Assembly: GCF_030811835.1 (NCBI RefSeq)
Contig: NZ_JAUSRO010000003.1
Location: 248,001-312,000, forward strand
DNA: 64,000 nucleotides
Direction: 5' to 3'
DNA from: Variovorax ginsengisoli
GTDB taxonomy: Bacteria; Pseudomonadota; Gammaproteobacteria; Burkholderiales; Burkholderiaceae_C
The translations under genes and the position numbers were made by a program. Shown here piece after piece: positions 19,464-30,632 of the stretch (within the stretch, counting starts at the first letter, position 1; each line of letters starts with the position of its first letter). The notes beneath the pieces were generated by a model. The model saw only the letters and a program-made list of their open reading frames with translations, searched no databases and was not told the origin of the DNA.

Positions 19464-21104
19464 ATGTCCACGACGCACGAGGTCTTCAACCAGCCCGCTC
19501 CGCTGGTGGGCTACAACCTGTTCGAGACGAACCGGCCGCTGCGCGACGCGTTGGCATTCAACGCGCCGCAGTTGCGCACGGACGCGCTCCATGCGCTGGG
19601 CGCAAAGGTTGGCACGGCCGATATGCAGCGGCATGCGCGCCTGGCCAACGCGCAGGGGCCGCAGCTGCACACGCACGACCGTTTCGGCCGGCGCATCGAC
19701 GAGGTGGAATTCCATCCGAGCTACCACGCGCTGATGGGTGCGGCGGTCGGTGCGGGCCTGCACGGCGCGCCCTGGGGCAGTACCCAGGCGCATGCCCATG
19801 TCCAGCGCGCGGCCGGCTTCATGCTTTTCACCGAGCTGGAGCCCTCCATCCTCTGTCCGATCTCCATGAGCTATGCCGCCACGCCTGCATTGCGAGGCAA
19901 CGCGGCGGTCTACGCTGACTGGGGCCCCAAGCTCACCAGTCTCTCGTATGACCCGGCACTGGCGCCGTTGGAGAACAAGCCCGGCGTCACCATGGGCATG
20001 GGCATGACGGAAAAGCAGGGCGGCTCCGATGTCCGCGCCAACACCACGGCGGCCATGCGCGAAGGCAATGATGCCTGGGGCGAACGCTACGCCATCACAG
20101 GCCACAAGTGGTTCTTCTCGGCGCCCATGTGTGACGCCTTCCTGATCCTCGCGCAGGCGCCCGCCGGCCTGAGCTGTTTTTTCCTGCCGCGTGTGCTGCC
20201 CGACGGCACGCGCAACGCCATCTACATCCAGCGCTTGAAGGACAAGCTCGGCAACAAGGCCAACGCGAGTTCGGAGGTCGAGTTCCACGGTGCGAGCGCC
20301 TGGCTCGTCGGCGAGGAGGGCCGTGGCGTGCCGCAGATCCTCGAGATGGGCACCATGACGCGGCTCGATTGCGCGCTGGGCACCAGCGGCCTCATGCGCC
20401 AGGCGCTGAGTCTTGCGCTGGATCACACCGCGCAGCGACAGGCTTTCGGCAAGCCCTTGATTGCGCAGCCATTGATGAAGAACGTGCTGGCCGACCTGGC
20501 GCTCGAAAGCGAGGCCTCGACCGCTTTGGCGATGCGCCTGGCGCGCGCCTTCGACCATCCGGGCGACGACCATGAACGCCTGATGGCGCGCCTGCTGACG
20601 CCCGTCGCCAAGTTCTGGATCTGCAAGCGCGGCAGCCACTTTGCCCAGGAGGCGATGGAATGTCTCGGCGGCAACGGCTACGTGGAGGAGGGCGGCGAGG
20701 GCGTGATGGCTCGCATCTACCGCGAGATGCCACTGAACTCCATCTGGGAAGGCGCCGGCAACATCATGGCGCTCGATCTGTTGCGCGGCCTGCGCAAGGG
20801 CGATGCCGTCGCTGCGCTGGCCCATGAACTTGCACCGGCGCGCGGGCAGCATGCGGCCCTGGATCGCATTGCCGACGCCTTGCCCGCACGCATCGAGGCC
20901 ATGGCCTCGGACACCGAAGCCCGCCGGCTCGTGCAGGACGTGGCACTGGCGATGCAGGCCGCGCTGCTCGCGCAGACCGCACCGGGTGCCGTTGCCGCCT
21001 CTTTCTGCGATTCACGCCTGGGCGGCAACTGGGGGCATGCCTTTGGCACGCTCGGCACGCACAACGATTTCGACGCCATCCTCCAGCGCGCCCAGCCCCG
21101 CTGA
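19464..21104 (+). CDS. Acyl-CoA dehydrogenase family protein, AidB-like
   Basis: This 546-residue flavoprotein has the AidB-type N-terminus (VGYNLFETNRPLRDAL) and length. MTEKQGGSDVRANTT, the GHKWFFSAPMCDAFL block and LGGNGYVEEGGEGVMARIYRE are visible, and the Glu in IWEGAGNIM corresponds to the catalytic base seen in isovaleryl-CoA dehydrogenase. AidB of E. coli is an alkylation-response protein with weak dehydrogenase activity. In this operon a true acyl-CoA dehydrogenase role on a branched substrate is equally likely. RBS CAGGAGGCCGGCG precedes the ATG. Confidence 0.87.
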   Translation: MSTTHEVFNQPAPLVGYNLFETNRPLRDALAFNAPQLRTDALHALGAKVGTADMQRHARLANAQGPQLHTHDRFGRRIDEVEFHPSYHALMGAAVGAGLHGAPWGSTQAHAHVQRAAGFMLFTELEPSILCPISMSYAATPALRGNAAVYADWGPKLTSLSYDPALAPLENKPGVTMGMGMTEKQGGSDVRANTTAAMREGNDAWGERYAITGHKWFFSAPMCDAFLILAQAPAGLSCFFLPRVLPDGTRNAIYIQRLKDKLGNKANASSEVEFHGASAWLVGEEGRGVPQILEMGTMTRLDCALGTSGLMRQALSLALDHTAQRQAFGKPLIAQPLMKNVLADLALESEASTALAMRLARAFDHPGDDHERLMARLLTPVAKFWICKRGSHFAQEAMECLGGNGYVEEGGEGVMARIYREMPLNSIWEGAGNIMALDLLRGLRKGDAVAALAHELAPARGQHAALDRIADALPARIEAMASDTEARRLVQDVALAMQAALLAQTAPGAVAASFCDSRLGGNWGHAFGTLGTHNDFDAILQRAQPR

Positions 21105-21163
21105 CCCAGGCCAGCTTCCAGGCCGTCCCCAACCCGTCTCCACCTCACGACCGGACCCCAACG

Positions 21164-22099
21164 ATGACCGACCTGATCCTGCACCACTACCCCAATTCGC
21201 CCTTCTCGGAGAAGATGCGCCTCATCCTCGGCCACAAGAAGCTGCCGTGGAAATCAGTGCTGATTCCGCCGATCATGCCCAAGCCCGACGTGGAGGCCCT
21301 CACCGGTGGTTACCGCAAGACGCCCGTGCTGCAGATCGGCGCGGACATCTACTGCGACACCGCCCTGATCTGCGACGTCTTGGAACACCTGCAACCCCTG
21401 CCCACGCTGTACCCGGAGCCCGAAAAGGGCATGTCGCGCATCCTGGCGCAATGGGCCGACAGCACGCTGTTCTGGGCCGCGATGGCCTACAACCTGCAGC
21501 CCAAGGGCGCAGCCGAGATGTTCGCCAACGCGCCCCCCGAGGCCGCCAAGGCGTTCTCCGAAGACCGCGGCAAGATGACCGGCTCGGGCATGACACGCTT
21601 GCGACCGGGCGATGCCACTGCGGCCTACAAGTCCTACCTGCGCCGCCTGTCGGACATGCTCGACGACAAGCCCTTCCTGCTGGGCGGCGTGCCCTGCATC
21701 ACCGACTTCGCGGCCTACCACCCGCTCTGGTACACACGCCGGATGAACGCGGTCAAGGGCATCCTGGACCTGACGCCTGCGGTCGGCGACTGGATGGACC
21801 GCATGGCGGCCATCGGCCACGGCAGCTTCGACAAACTGACCTCGGCCGAGGCCATCGACATGGCCCGGGCCGCGACGCCGCAGTCGCTGCTGAGCGACAG
21901 CACCTTCCAGGACGAGCACGGCATTGCGCTGGGCAGCGCCGTGACCGTGCGCGCCGAGACCTTCGGGCTGGAGGAGACGGCCGGTACGCTGATCTCGGCA
22001 TCGCGCATGCACTACACGCTGGCGCGCACCGACCCGCGCGCGGGCACGGTGCATGTGCATTTCCCGCGCATCGGATTCGTGCTGAAGAAGGCCGAGTGA
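21164..22099 (+). CDS. Glutathione S-transferase family protein
   Basis: Predicted GST of 311 residues. The N-terminal thioredoxin-like domain starts HHYPNSPFSEKMRLILGHKK and contains TGGYRKTPVLQIGADIYCDT with the cis-Pro; the C-terminal helical domain spans about 85-210. About 90 further residues form an extra C-terminal domain not found in short GSTs. Ser or Tyr near residue 10 could activate glutathione. It may detoxify enals or enoyl-CoA by-products of the operon; this is inferred from position only. Confidence 0.82.
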   Translation: MTDLILHHYPNSPFSEKMRLILGHKKLPWKSVLIPPIMPKPDVEALTGGYRKTPVLQIGADIYCDTALICDVLEHLQPLPTLYPEPEKGMSRILAQWADSTLFWAAMAYNLQPKGAAEMFANAPPEAAKAFSEDRGKMTGSGMTRLRPGDATAAYKSYLRRLSDMLDDKPFLLGGVPCITDFAAYHPLWYTRRMNAVKGILDLTPAVGDWMDRMAAIGHGSFDKLTSAEAIDMARAATPQSLLSDSTFQDEHGIALGSAVTVRAETFGLEETAGTLISASRMHYTLARTDPRAGTVHVHFPRIGFVLKKAE

Positions 22100-22145
22100 C
22101 CCAGCGCCACGCACCGATTTCACAGAACCTTCAAGGAGACAAAAG

Positions 22146-23051
22146 ATGATTCAGGATTTTCACGGCAAGACGGCCGTACTCACCGGCGCGGGTTCGGGCT
22201 TCGGCCTCGAATGCGCGCGCATCGGCGCGGCGCGTGGCATGAACCTCGTGCTGGTCGACGTGCAGCAGGACGCGCTCGATGCGGCCGAGGCCGAGATGAA
22301 AGCGCTGGGCGTGGAGGTGCTCGCGCGCAAGGTCGACGTGGCCGATGCGGCGCAGATGGAGGCGCTCGCCGCAGCCGTGCAGGCACGTTTTGGCGCGCCG
22401 CACTTTGTGTTCAACAACGCGGGCGTGGGCGCTGGTGGCCTGGTGTGGGAAAACTCGGTGGCCGACTGGGAATGGGTGCTCGGCGTCGACCTGTGGGGCG
22501 TGATCCACGGCGTGCGCCTGTTCACGCCCATGATGCTCGCTGCGGCGGCGCAAGATCCGTCGTACCGCGGCCACATCACCAACACGGCCAGCATGGCCGG
22601 CCTGCTGACGCCGCCGAACATGGGCATCTACAACGCGGCCAAGGCGGCGGTCGTGAGCCTGACGGAAACCATGTACCAGGATCTGGCGCTGGTCACCGAC
22701 CAGATCGGCGCGAGCTTGCTGTGCCCGTATTTCGTGCCGACCGGCATCACGCGCAGTGAACGCAATCGCCCCAACGCACCCGCCGAGAGTGAGCTCACGA
22801 AGAGCCAGCTCATTGGCCAGGCCATGAGCAACAAGGCCGTGAGCAGCGGCAAGATCAGCGCGGCCGAAGTGGCGCACAAGGTCTTCGCGGCGATCAGCGA
22901 CAACCAGTTCTACGTGTACAGCCACCCGAAGGCGCTGGGCAACGTGCGTGCACGCATGGAGAGCATTGTCGAGGGCAAGAACCCGTCCGACCCTTTCCTG
23001 GAGCGGCCGGACATCGGTGAGAAACTGCGCGCCCAACTGCGCGAAGCCTGA
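22146..23051 (+). CDS. SDR family oxidoreductase
   Basis: A 301-residue short-chain dehydrogenase. The motif TGAGSGFG is near residue 14, NNAG near 92, Ser in TASMAG and Tyr-Lys in YNAAK are present. The C-terminal part (about 210-301) is longer than in classical SDRs, as in a group often annotated as SDR family NAD(P)-dependent oxidoreductase. RBS AAGGAG precedes the ATG. It closes the long rightward gene run; the next gene converges from the other strand. Confidence 0.86.
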   Translation: MIQDFHGKTAVLTGAGSGFGLECARIGAARGMNLVLVDVQQDALDAAEAEMKALGVEVLARKVDVADAAQMEALAAAVQARFGAPHFVFNNAGVGAGGLVWENSVADWEWVLGVDLWGVIHGVRLFTPMMLAAAAQDPSYRGHITNTASMAGLLTPPNMGIYNAAKAAVVSLTETMYQDLALVTDQIGASLLCPYFVPTGITRSERNRPNAPAESELTKSQLIGQAMSNKAVSSGKISAAEVAHKVFAAISDNQFYVYSHPKALGNVRARMESIVEGKNPSDPFLERPDIGEKLRAQLREA

Positions 23052-23100
23052 GGCTCCAGGGCAGTTGGGTAGCTGGGCAGCGAGGCAGTGGTGGGCGGGC

Positions 23101-25281
<2,181 letters not shown>

Positions 25282-25453
25282 GGAATGGTGGATGCTGGCT
25301 GGAGTTGGGTGGAACGCAGCCGACATCATCGGCGCTGCACCGCCTCCGGCCCAGGGACGCCCGCCCGTTGCGTCGTAGGCGAATTGCGCAGTGCAGCATC
25401 GGCGCCGCCTGCGGGTGCCAGGCGATGCGTTTTTGTTGGCGCCGATCGCCCAG

Positions 25454-26485
25454 TCAGACGGGCGCAGGGCTGTGCTCGGCGAACTGGCCGTTCCAGTACG
25501 GGTAATAGGGGTAGGGCGGGGTCACCGCGCTGGCGGTGTCCAGGCGCGCCATTTGCGCGGGCGTCAGCTGCCAGCCCAGCGCGCCGAGGTTCTGGCGCAG
25601 TTGGACTTCGTCGCGCGCGCCGATCAGCACGCTCGCCACGGTGGGGCGCTGCAGCAGCCAGTTCAGCGCGATTTGCGGCAGCGTCTTGCCGTTTTCTTCG
25701 GCCACGGCGTCCATGGCGTCGATCACCCGGTACAGGCGCTGTGCATCGGTCGGTGGCGCGAAGCCCTCCGTTTCATGAAGCCGGCTGCCCGCCGGCAGTG
25801 GCTGGCCGCGGCGGATCTTGCCGGTGAGCCGGCCCCAGCCCAGCGGGCTCCAGACCACCGCACCGACGCCCTGGTCGATGCCCAGCGGCATCAGTTCCCA
25901 CTCGTAGTCGCGCCCGATCAGGGAATAGTAGGTTTGGTGGGCCACGTAGCGCGGCAAGCCCAATCGGTCGGCAGCGGCCAGCGATTTCATGAGCTGCCAA
26001 CCCGAGAAGTTCGACACGCCCACATAACGCACCTTGCCCGCACGCACCAGGTCGTCGAGCGTGCCCAGGACTTGTTCGACGGGCGTCATCGCGTCGAACG
26101 CATGCAACTGCAGGATATCGATGTGCGTCGTGTCCAGTCGTCGCAGCGCGGCGTCCACGCCTTCGAGCAGGTGGTGGCGCGACGAGCCGGCGTCGTTGGG
26201 GCCGTCGCCGCTGCGCAGCGTGAGCTTGGTCGAGATGATGGCCTGCTGACGGCGCCCCTTGAGCGCCGCGCCGAGGATCGACTCGGAGGCGCCGCTGGAA
26301 TACACGTCCGCGCTGTCGAACAGGTTGACACCGGCCTCCAGGCAGATGTCGACGATGCGCCGGGCGCCCGCCACGTCGGTGTTGCCCCATGCGCTGAACA
26401 GGGGCCCCTGGCCGCCAAAGGTGCCGGCGCCGAAGCCGAGGGCAGGGACCTTGAAGCCGGAGCGGCCGAGGTAGCGGTATTCCAT
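25454..26485 (-). CDS. Aldo/keto reductase
   Basis: A 343-residue NADPH-dependent carbonyl reductase of the (beta/alpha)8 AKR family. The catalytic tetrad is visible: Asp and Tyr in FDSADVYSSG near residues 50-58, Lys in the ISTKLTL strand, and His in ILQLHAFD; IGARDEVQL near the end binds the 2'-phosphate. It is read with the upstream MFS gene with a 39-base gap, so the two form a probable operon under the divergent LysR regulator. Confidence 0.9.
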   Translation of the reverse strand: MEYRYLGRSGFKVPALGFGAGTFGGQGPLFSAWGNTDVAGARRIVDICLEAGVNLFDSADVYSSGASESILGAALKGRRQQAIISTKLTLRSGDGPNDAGSSRHHLLEGVDAALRRLDTTHIDILQLHAFDAMTPVEQVLGTLDDLVRAGKVRYVGVSNFSGWQLMKSLAAADRLGLPRYVAHQTYYSLIGRDYEWELMPLGIDQGVGAVVWSPLGWGRLTGKIRRGQPLPAGSRLHETEGFAPPTDAQRLYRVIDAMDAVAEENGKTLPQIALNWLLQRPTVASVLIGARDEVQLRQNLGALGWQLTPAQMARLDTASAVTPPYPYYPYWNGQFAEHSPAPV

Positions 26486-26524
26486 GGAGATATTCCTTAG
26501 TCTGTTCGGTTGTTTGTTGAAAGA

Positions 26525-27700
26525 TCAGGTCGAAAGTCGTGCGTCCAACCTGCACGGCCGCCTGTCGAGCCGGCGGCTCCACACCGCGACGCCCAGGCCC
26601 GCCAGCGTGACGAGTGCCGCCACCCAGCCCAGCGCGCCGAGTCCAGGGCCATGCGCGATGGTCATTCCGCCAAGCCAGGCGCCGATCGCATTGCCGAGAT
26701 TGAATGCGGCGATGTTCAGGCTCGAGGCGAGGTTCTGCCCGGCACCGCTGGCCTTCTCCAGCACCCGCACCTGCAGCGGCGCCACCGTCGCGAAAGACGC
26801 AACGCCCAACACGCCGAAGAACACGATCGCGGTGAGGGGCGTGCCGATGGCGAACGGCATCGATGCCAGCACTGCGGTGAGCGCGGCCAGCGTGCCCAAC
26901 ACCGCGCGCATCGGATCGCGGTCGGCCAACTTTCCGCCCAGCAGGTTGCCGACCGCCATGCCGCCACCAAAGAGCAGCAGCACGGCCGACACCGCGCCGT
27001 CCGACAGGCCGGTGACTTGCGTCAACAGCGGCTGGACATAGGTGAACACAACGAACACGCCCGCATAGCCAACCACCGTCATGGCCAGTCCCAGCAGCAC
27101 CTGCGGACGTACCAGTACGGCGAGTTCGTCGCCCAAAGGCGCGGGCGTCTCGGGTCGACTGTGTGGCACGAAGGCGGCCAGCACTGCCAGCGACAGCACG
27201 CCGATGAGCGTCACCGCCCAGAACGAGGCGCGCCAACCGAACTGAAGCCCGAGCCAGGCGCCCGCAGGTACCCCCAGCACGGTTGCGGCGGTCAGTCCGG
27301 TGAACATGATCGCGATCGCCGAGGCGCGCCGTTCGGCCGGCACCAGCCCGGTCGCGACCACGGCACCGACGCCGAAGAACGTGCCATGGGCCAGCGCCGT
27401 GACCACGCGCGCCGCCATCAGCCAGCCGTAGGTGGGCGCCAGCGCACAGGCCAGGTTGCCGAGCGTGAAGATCGCCATCAATGCCAGCAGCACCGTCTTG
27501 CGCGGCAGACGCCGGGTGGCGATGGTAAGTACCGGCGCGCCGACCGCCACGCCAAGCGCGTAGCCCGAAATAAGCAGGCCGGCCGCCGCGATGGAGACCC
27601 GCAGATCGGCCGCCACCTGCGTGAGCAGGCCCATGAGCACGAATTCGGTGGTGCCGATGCCAAAGGCACCGGCGGTGAGGGCAAGAAGAGCAACAGGCAT
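26525..27700 (-). CDS. MFS transporter, DHA1 group (AraJ/YdhP-like)
   Basis: Inner-membrane proton-driven exporter of 391 residues with about twelve hydrophobic helices. FGIGTTEFVLMGLL in helix 1 is typical of the arabinose-efflux/YdhP subfamily, and the inter-helix 2-3 loop carries the R-x-x-R-K type motif (TRRLPRKTV). The gene is divergent from the LysR regulator, so it and the aldo/keto reductase are its likely targets. The substrate is unknown; a reactive carbonyl or sugar-like compound is possible given the reductase neighbour. Confidence 0.88.
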   Translation of the reverse strand: MPVALLALTAGAFGIGTTEFVLMGLLTQVAADLRVSIAAAGLLISGYALGVAVGAPVLTIATRRLPRKTVLLALMAIFTLGNLACALAPTYGWLMAARVVTALAHGTFFGVGAVVATGLVPAERRASAIAIMFTGLTAATVLGVPAGAWLGLQFGWRASFWAVTLIGVLSLAVLAAFVPHSRPETPAPLGDELAVLVRPQVLLGLAMTVVGYAGVFVVFTYVQPLLTQVTGLSDGAVSAVLLLFGGGMAVGNLLGGKLADRDPMRAVLGTLAALTAVLASMPFAIGTPLTAIVFFGVLGVASFATVAPLQVRVLEKASGAGQNLASSLNIAAFNLGNAIGAWLGGMTIAHGPGLGALGWVAALVTLAGLGVAVWSRRLDRRPCRLDARLST

Positions 27701-27761
27701 GATCGACGTACTGTCGCGGTGAATGAGGCCTGTGACTAGAATGCCGCCAAGACCATCACTT

Positions 27762-27776
27762 GTGAATTGAATTCAC
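27762..27776. promoter_or_regulatory. 15-bp perfect palindrome with T-N11-A, likely LysR box
   Basis: GTGAATT and AATTCAC flank a single G directly before the LysR start. It contains the T-N11-A spacing typical of LysR-family sites. It is in the 78-base gap between the divergent MFS and LysR genes, so it could control both. Confidence 0.65.
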
Positions 27777-27778
27777 TC

Positions 27779-28705
27779 ATGCCTCGCACCGATGTCAACC
27801 GTTCCGGTGAAATGGAAGCCTTCGTGCAGGTGGTCGACCGCGGGGGCTTTTCCACCGCCGCGCGGGTGCTGGGCCTGACACCTTCGGCGGTGAGCAAGCT
27901 GGTGGGCCGTCTCGAGATCCGCCTGGGCATCCAGCTGGTGCACCGCTCCACGCGCAAGCTGCAGCTCACCGTGGAAGGCCGTGAGTTCTATGAGCGCAGC
28001 GTGCGCGTGCTGGCCGACATGGACGAGGCAGAGCGTTGTGCGGGTTCCGGCGCTGCACCGCGCGGGCGTGTCAGCGTCAACACCAGCGTGTCGTTCGGCA
28101 CGCATGTGCTGATTCCCTTGTTGCCACAACTGCTCGAACGGCATCCCGAGTTGCGGATTGATCTGACGTTGACGGACCGGGTGGTCGACCTGATGGACGA
28201 GCGCGCGGACATCGCGATCCGCTGGGGCCGGCTGCCCGCTTCCGATCTGGTCGCGCGGCCGCTCGGGCAGACGATGCAGGCCATCGTCGCTTCGCCGGGC
28301 TATCTGGCGCGCCACGGAACGCCGCGAACGTCGCAGGAACTGACCCTGCACAGCCGGCTCGGCTGGAACTACCGCCGCACGGTGGCCGACTGGCCACTGC
28401 GCGTGGACGGCAAGCTCGTCCACCTGCCCATGTCGGGCACGCTGCGGGCGTCCGATGGCGAGGCGCTGCGCCATCTCGCGCTCGCCGGTGCCGGTATCGC
28501 ACGGCTGTCGCTCTATCACGTGGGCAGCGACCTGGACGCCGGGCGCCTGGTCGAGTTGCTGGACGACTTCAACCCACGCGACGTGGAGCCGATCCACGCG
28601 GTCTACCTGGGCAAGGCCGGGCGGTTGCCCTCGCGCGTGCGCGCCGTGCTCGACTTTCTGGTGGAGGCGGTGCGCCTGCATCCGCGCGCCGACCCCAGCG
28701 CCTGA
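27779..28705 (+). CDS. LysR family transcriptional regulator
   Basis: A 308-residue regulator. The N-terminal winged helix-turn-helix (VDRGGFSTAARVLGLTPSAV near residues 18-38, then KLVGRLEIRLG) is followed by a periplasmic-binding-like effector domain (about 90-300). ATG 27779 was preferred over the in-frame TTG at 27767, which lies inside the palindrome. The N-terminal sequence places it in the group that usually controls a divergent oxidoreductase or efflux gene. It probably regulates itself and the MFS/aldo-keto reductase pair. Confidence 0.9.
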   Translation: MPRTDVNRSGEMEAFVQVVDRGGFSTAARVLGLTPSAVSKLVGRLEIRLGIQLVHRSTRKLQLTVEGREFYERSVRVLADMDEAERCAGSGAAPRGRVSVNTSVSFGTHVLIPLLPQLLERHPELRIDLTLTDRVVDLMDERADIAIRWGRLPASDLVARPLGQTMQAIVASPGYLARHGTPRTSQELTLHSRLGWNYRRTVADWPLRVDGKLVHLPMSGTLRASDGEALRHLALAGAGIARLSLYHVGSDLDAGRLVELLDDFNPRDVEPIHAVYLGKAGRLPSRVRAVLDFLVEAVRLHPRADPSA

Positions 28706-28727
28706 ACGGCGCTGCAGGGCGGCCGGC

Positions 28728-29228
28728 TCAGTCGACCTTGCGGTCTTCGCGCTTGGCTTCTTCCATGGCCTCGGGCTCCAGCTCCTCGGCGAACCGGTTC
28801 AGCCGGATGAAGATGCCCCAGCCGGCCAGCAGCAACGCGGCGGACGCCATCAGTGCAGCCGCGTAGATCAGGTGCGCGGGTTCGTCTGCCGCCTTGAACG
28901 TGGCGACCAGCGCCTCGACCGCCACGGCCACCACGATCACCATGAGAAAGCGCGAGAGAAACCGCCGCACCCGGGTGGGGGCGCTGATGTGCGCTTCGCG
29001 CACCACCTCTTCTTCGGCAATGGTCTGTGAGATCTGCAGGGCGACCACCGCTGCGGCGAGCAGGCCGACCGCCTCGATGATCACCTCGGCCGCCGCGCGG
29101 TCCAGGTCACCCGCAAAGGCCGCCCACCCGATCTGCACGGCGATGACCACGAGCATGAGCGCCGCACAGGCGAACATCAGGGCCATGAACGCATGGACGA
29201 GGGCGAAAAGACGCGAGATCAGCTTCAT
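28728..29228 (-). CDS. Four-helix inner-membrane protein, unknown function
   Basis: The 166-residue product has four hydrophobic segments (about 8-35, 45-68, 88-108 and 118-140) and an acidic/basic C-terminal tail (EELEPEAMEEAKREDRKVD). ATG 29228 was chosen because the sequence before it (to 29345) is proline-rich and not membrane-like. I do not recognise a named family; similar small proteins are often annotated as hypothetical membrane proteins in this order of bacteria. It converges with the LysR gene and diverges from the following MFS gene. Confidence 0.7.
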   Translation of the reverse strand: MKLISRLFALVHAFMALMFACAALMLVVIAVQIGWAAFAGDLDRAAAEVIIEAVGLLAAAVVALQISQTIAEEEVVREAHISAPTRVRRFLSRFLMVIVVAVAVEALVATFKAADEPAHLIYAAALMASAALLLAGWGIFIRLNRFAEELEPEAMEEAKREDRKVD

Positions 29229-29419
29229 GGCGCCGGATGGTAGCGGGCCACTGTGCGCTTGCGGCTGCGCGGGCTCCACGTCACGCTGCTGTCCTACGGC
29301 GCTGGCCTTCATTCGGGCGGGCCAGCGTGAAGAGGGCGGCGACAATCCGTCGAGCGCCTATCACATGCGCCTCCAAACGGCGCCGGGCACGTTTTTGACG
29401 CCTTGGCGACAATGGCCTT

Positions 29420-30628
29420 ATGACTTCCTCGCCTTTTTTCAGGGTCGCGCTCGTGCTCGGCCTGCTCTCGGCCATCGGGCCTTTCGCGATCGACATGTAT
29501 TTGCCGGCCTTGCCAGCCATCGGCAGCAGCCTGGGGGCGCAGATCGGCGCGGTCCAGATGAGCCTGACGGCTTTTTTCATCGCGCTGGGCATCGGCCAGC
29601 CGTTCTATGGGCCCGTGTCGGACATGTTCGGCCGCAAGCCGCCACTCTATGTCGGGCTGGTGCTGTTCGCTGTGGCGAGCGTGGGTTGCGCGCTGGCCAC
29701 CGACATCCACACGCTGATCGCGCTGCGCTTCGTGCAGGGGTTGGGTGCGGCCGCCGGCATGGCCATTCCGCGAGCGGTGGTGCGCGATCTTCACACGGGC
29801 AACGACGCGGCGCGGCTGATGTCGCTGCTGATGCTCGTGTTCAGCGTTTCGCCGATCCTGGCCCCACTCGCCGGCAGCCTGGTGATCGCCTTCGCAGGCT
29901 GGCGCGGTGTGTTCTGGTCGGTGACCATTGCCGCGCTGGCCGGTCTGGTGCTGGTGGCGACCTCGCTGCGCGAGACGCGCCCGGCCAGCGAGCGGGTCGA
30001 GAGCAGCCTGCGTGGGGCACTTGCCGCCTACGGCCTGCTGCTGCGTGACCGCCACTACCTGGGGCTGGTGTTCATCGGCAGCTTCGCGATGGCCGGCTTC
30101 TTCACCTACCTGGCCAACTCGTCCTTTGTGATGATCGACCATTACGGCCTGTCGCCTGCCATGTACAGCGTGGCGTTCGGCGTGAACGCAGCGGCGTTCA
30201 TCGGCGTGTCGCAGTTCACTGGCGCGCTGGGCGAACGCTTCGGTCTGGTACGGGTGGTCAAGGGCGCGGTGAGCGCTTGCGCCGTCGTGATGGTCCTCAT
30301 GTTCGCTTTCTTCGCGGCGGGCGGCGACCGGCTCTGGGTGCTGATCGTGCTGTACTTCATTGCCAGCGGCTTCATGGGGTTGGTGATCCCGACCACGTCG
30401 GTGCTGGCGCTCGAGCGGCACGGCGCCATTGCGGGCACCGCTTCGGCGCTGCTGGGCACCCTGCAGATGCTCACCGGCGCGGTGGTCATGGCCGTGGTCG
30501 GCATGTTCACCGACGGCCGTCCGCTGCCGATGGTCGCGGGCATGGCTGCCGGTGCGCTGATTGCCCTCGTGCTCACGTGGCTCACGCTCGGGCGGACGCG
30601 GCCCCAGCAGGCCTGTTTCAACCCTTGA
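29420..30628 (+). CDS. MFS multidrug exporter, Bcr/CflA family
   Basis: A 402-residue, twelve-helix drug/proton antiporter. The helix 1 motif AIGPFAIDMYLPALPAIG is a hallmark of Bcr/CflA transporters, followed by the loop GPVSDMFGRKPPL. It is followed after five bases by a second MFS gene, suggesting co-transcription. Substrates such as bicyclomycin or chloramphenicol are known for the family; which applies here cannot be told. Confidence 0.9.
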   Translation: MTSSPFFRVALVLGLLSAIGPFAIDMYLPALPAIGSSLGAQIGAVQMSLTAFFIALGIGQPFYGPVSDMFGRKPPLYVGLVLFAVASVGCALATDIHTLIALRFVQGLGAAAGMAIPRAVVRDLHTGNDAARLMSLLMLVFSVSPILAPLAGSLVIAFAGWRGVFWSVTIAALAGLVLVATSLRETRPASERVESSLRGALAAYGLLLRDRHYLGLVFIGSFAMAGFFTYLANSSFVMIDHYGLSPAMYSVAFGVNAAAFIGVSQFTGALGERFGLVRVVKGAVSACAVVMVLMFAFFAAGGDRLWVLIVLYFIASGFMGLVIPTTSVLALERHGAIAGTASALLGTLQMLTGAVVMAVVGMFTDGRPLPMVAGMAAGALIALVLTWLTLGRTRPQQACFNP

Positions 30629-30632
30629 TCGA

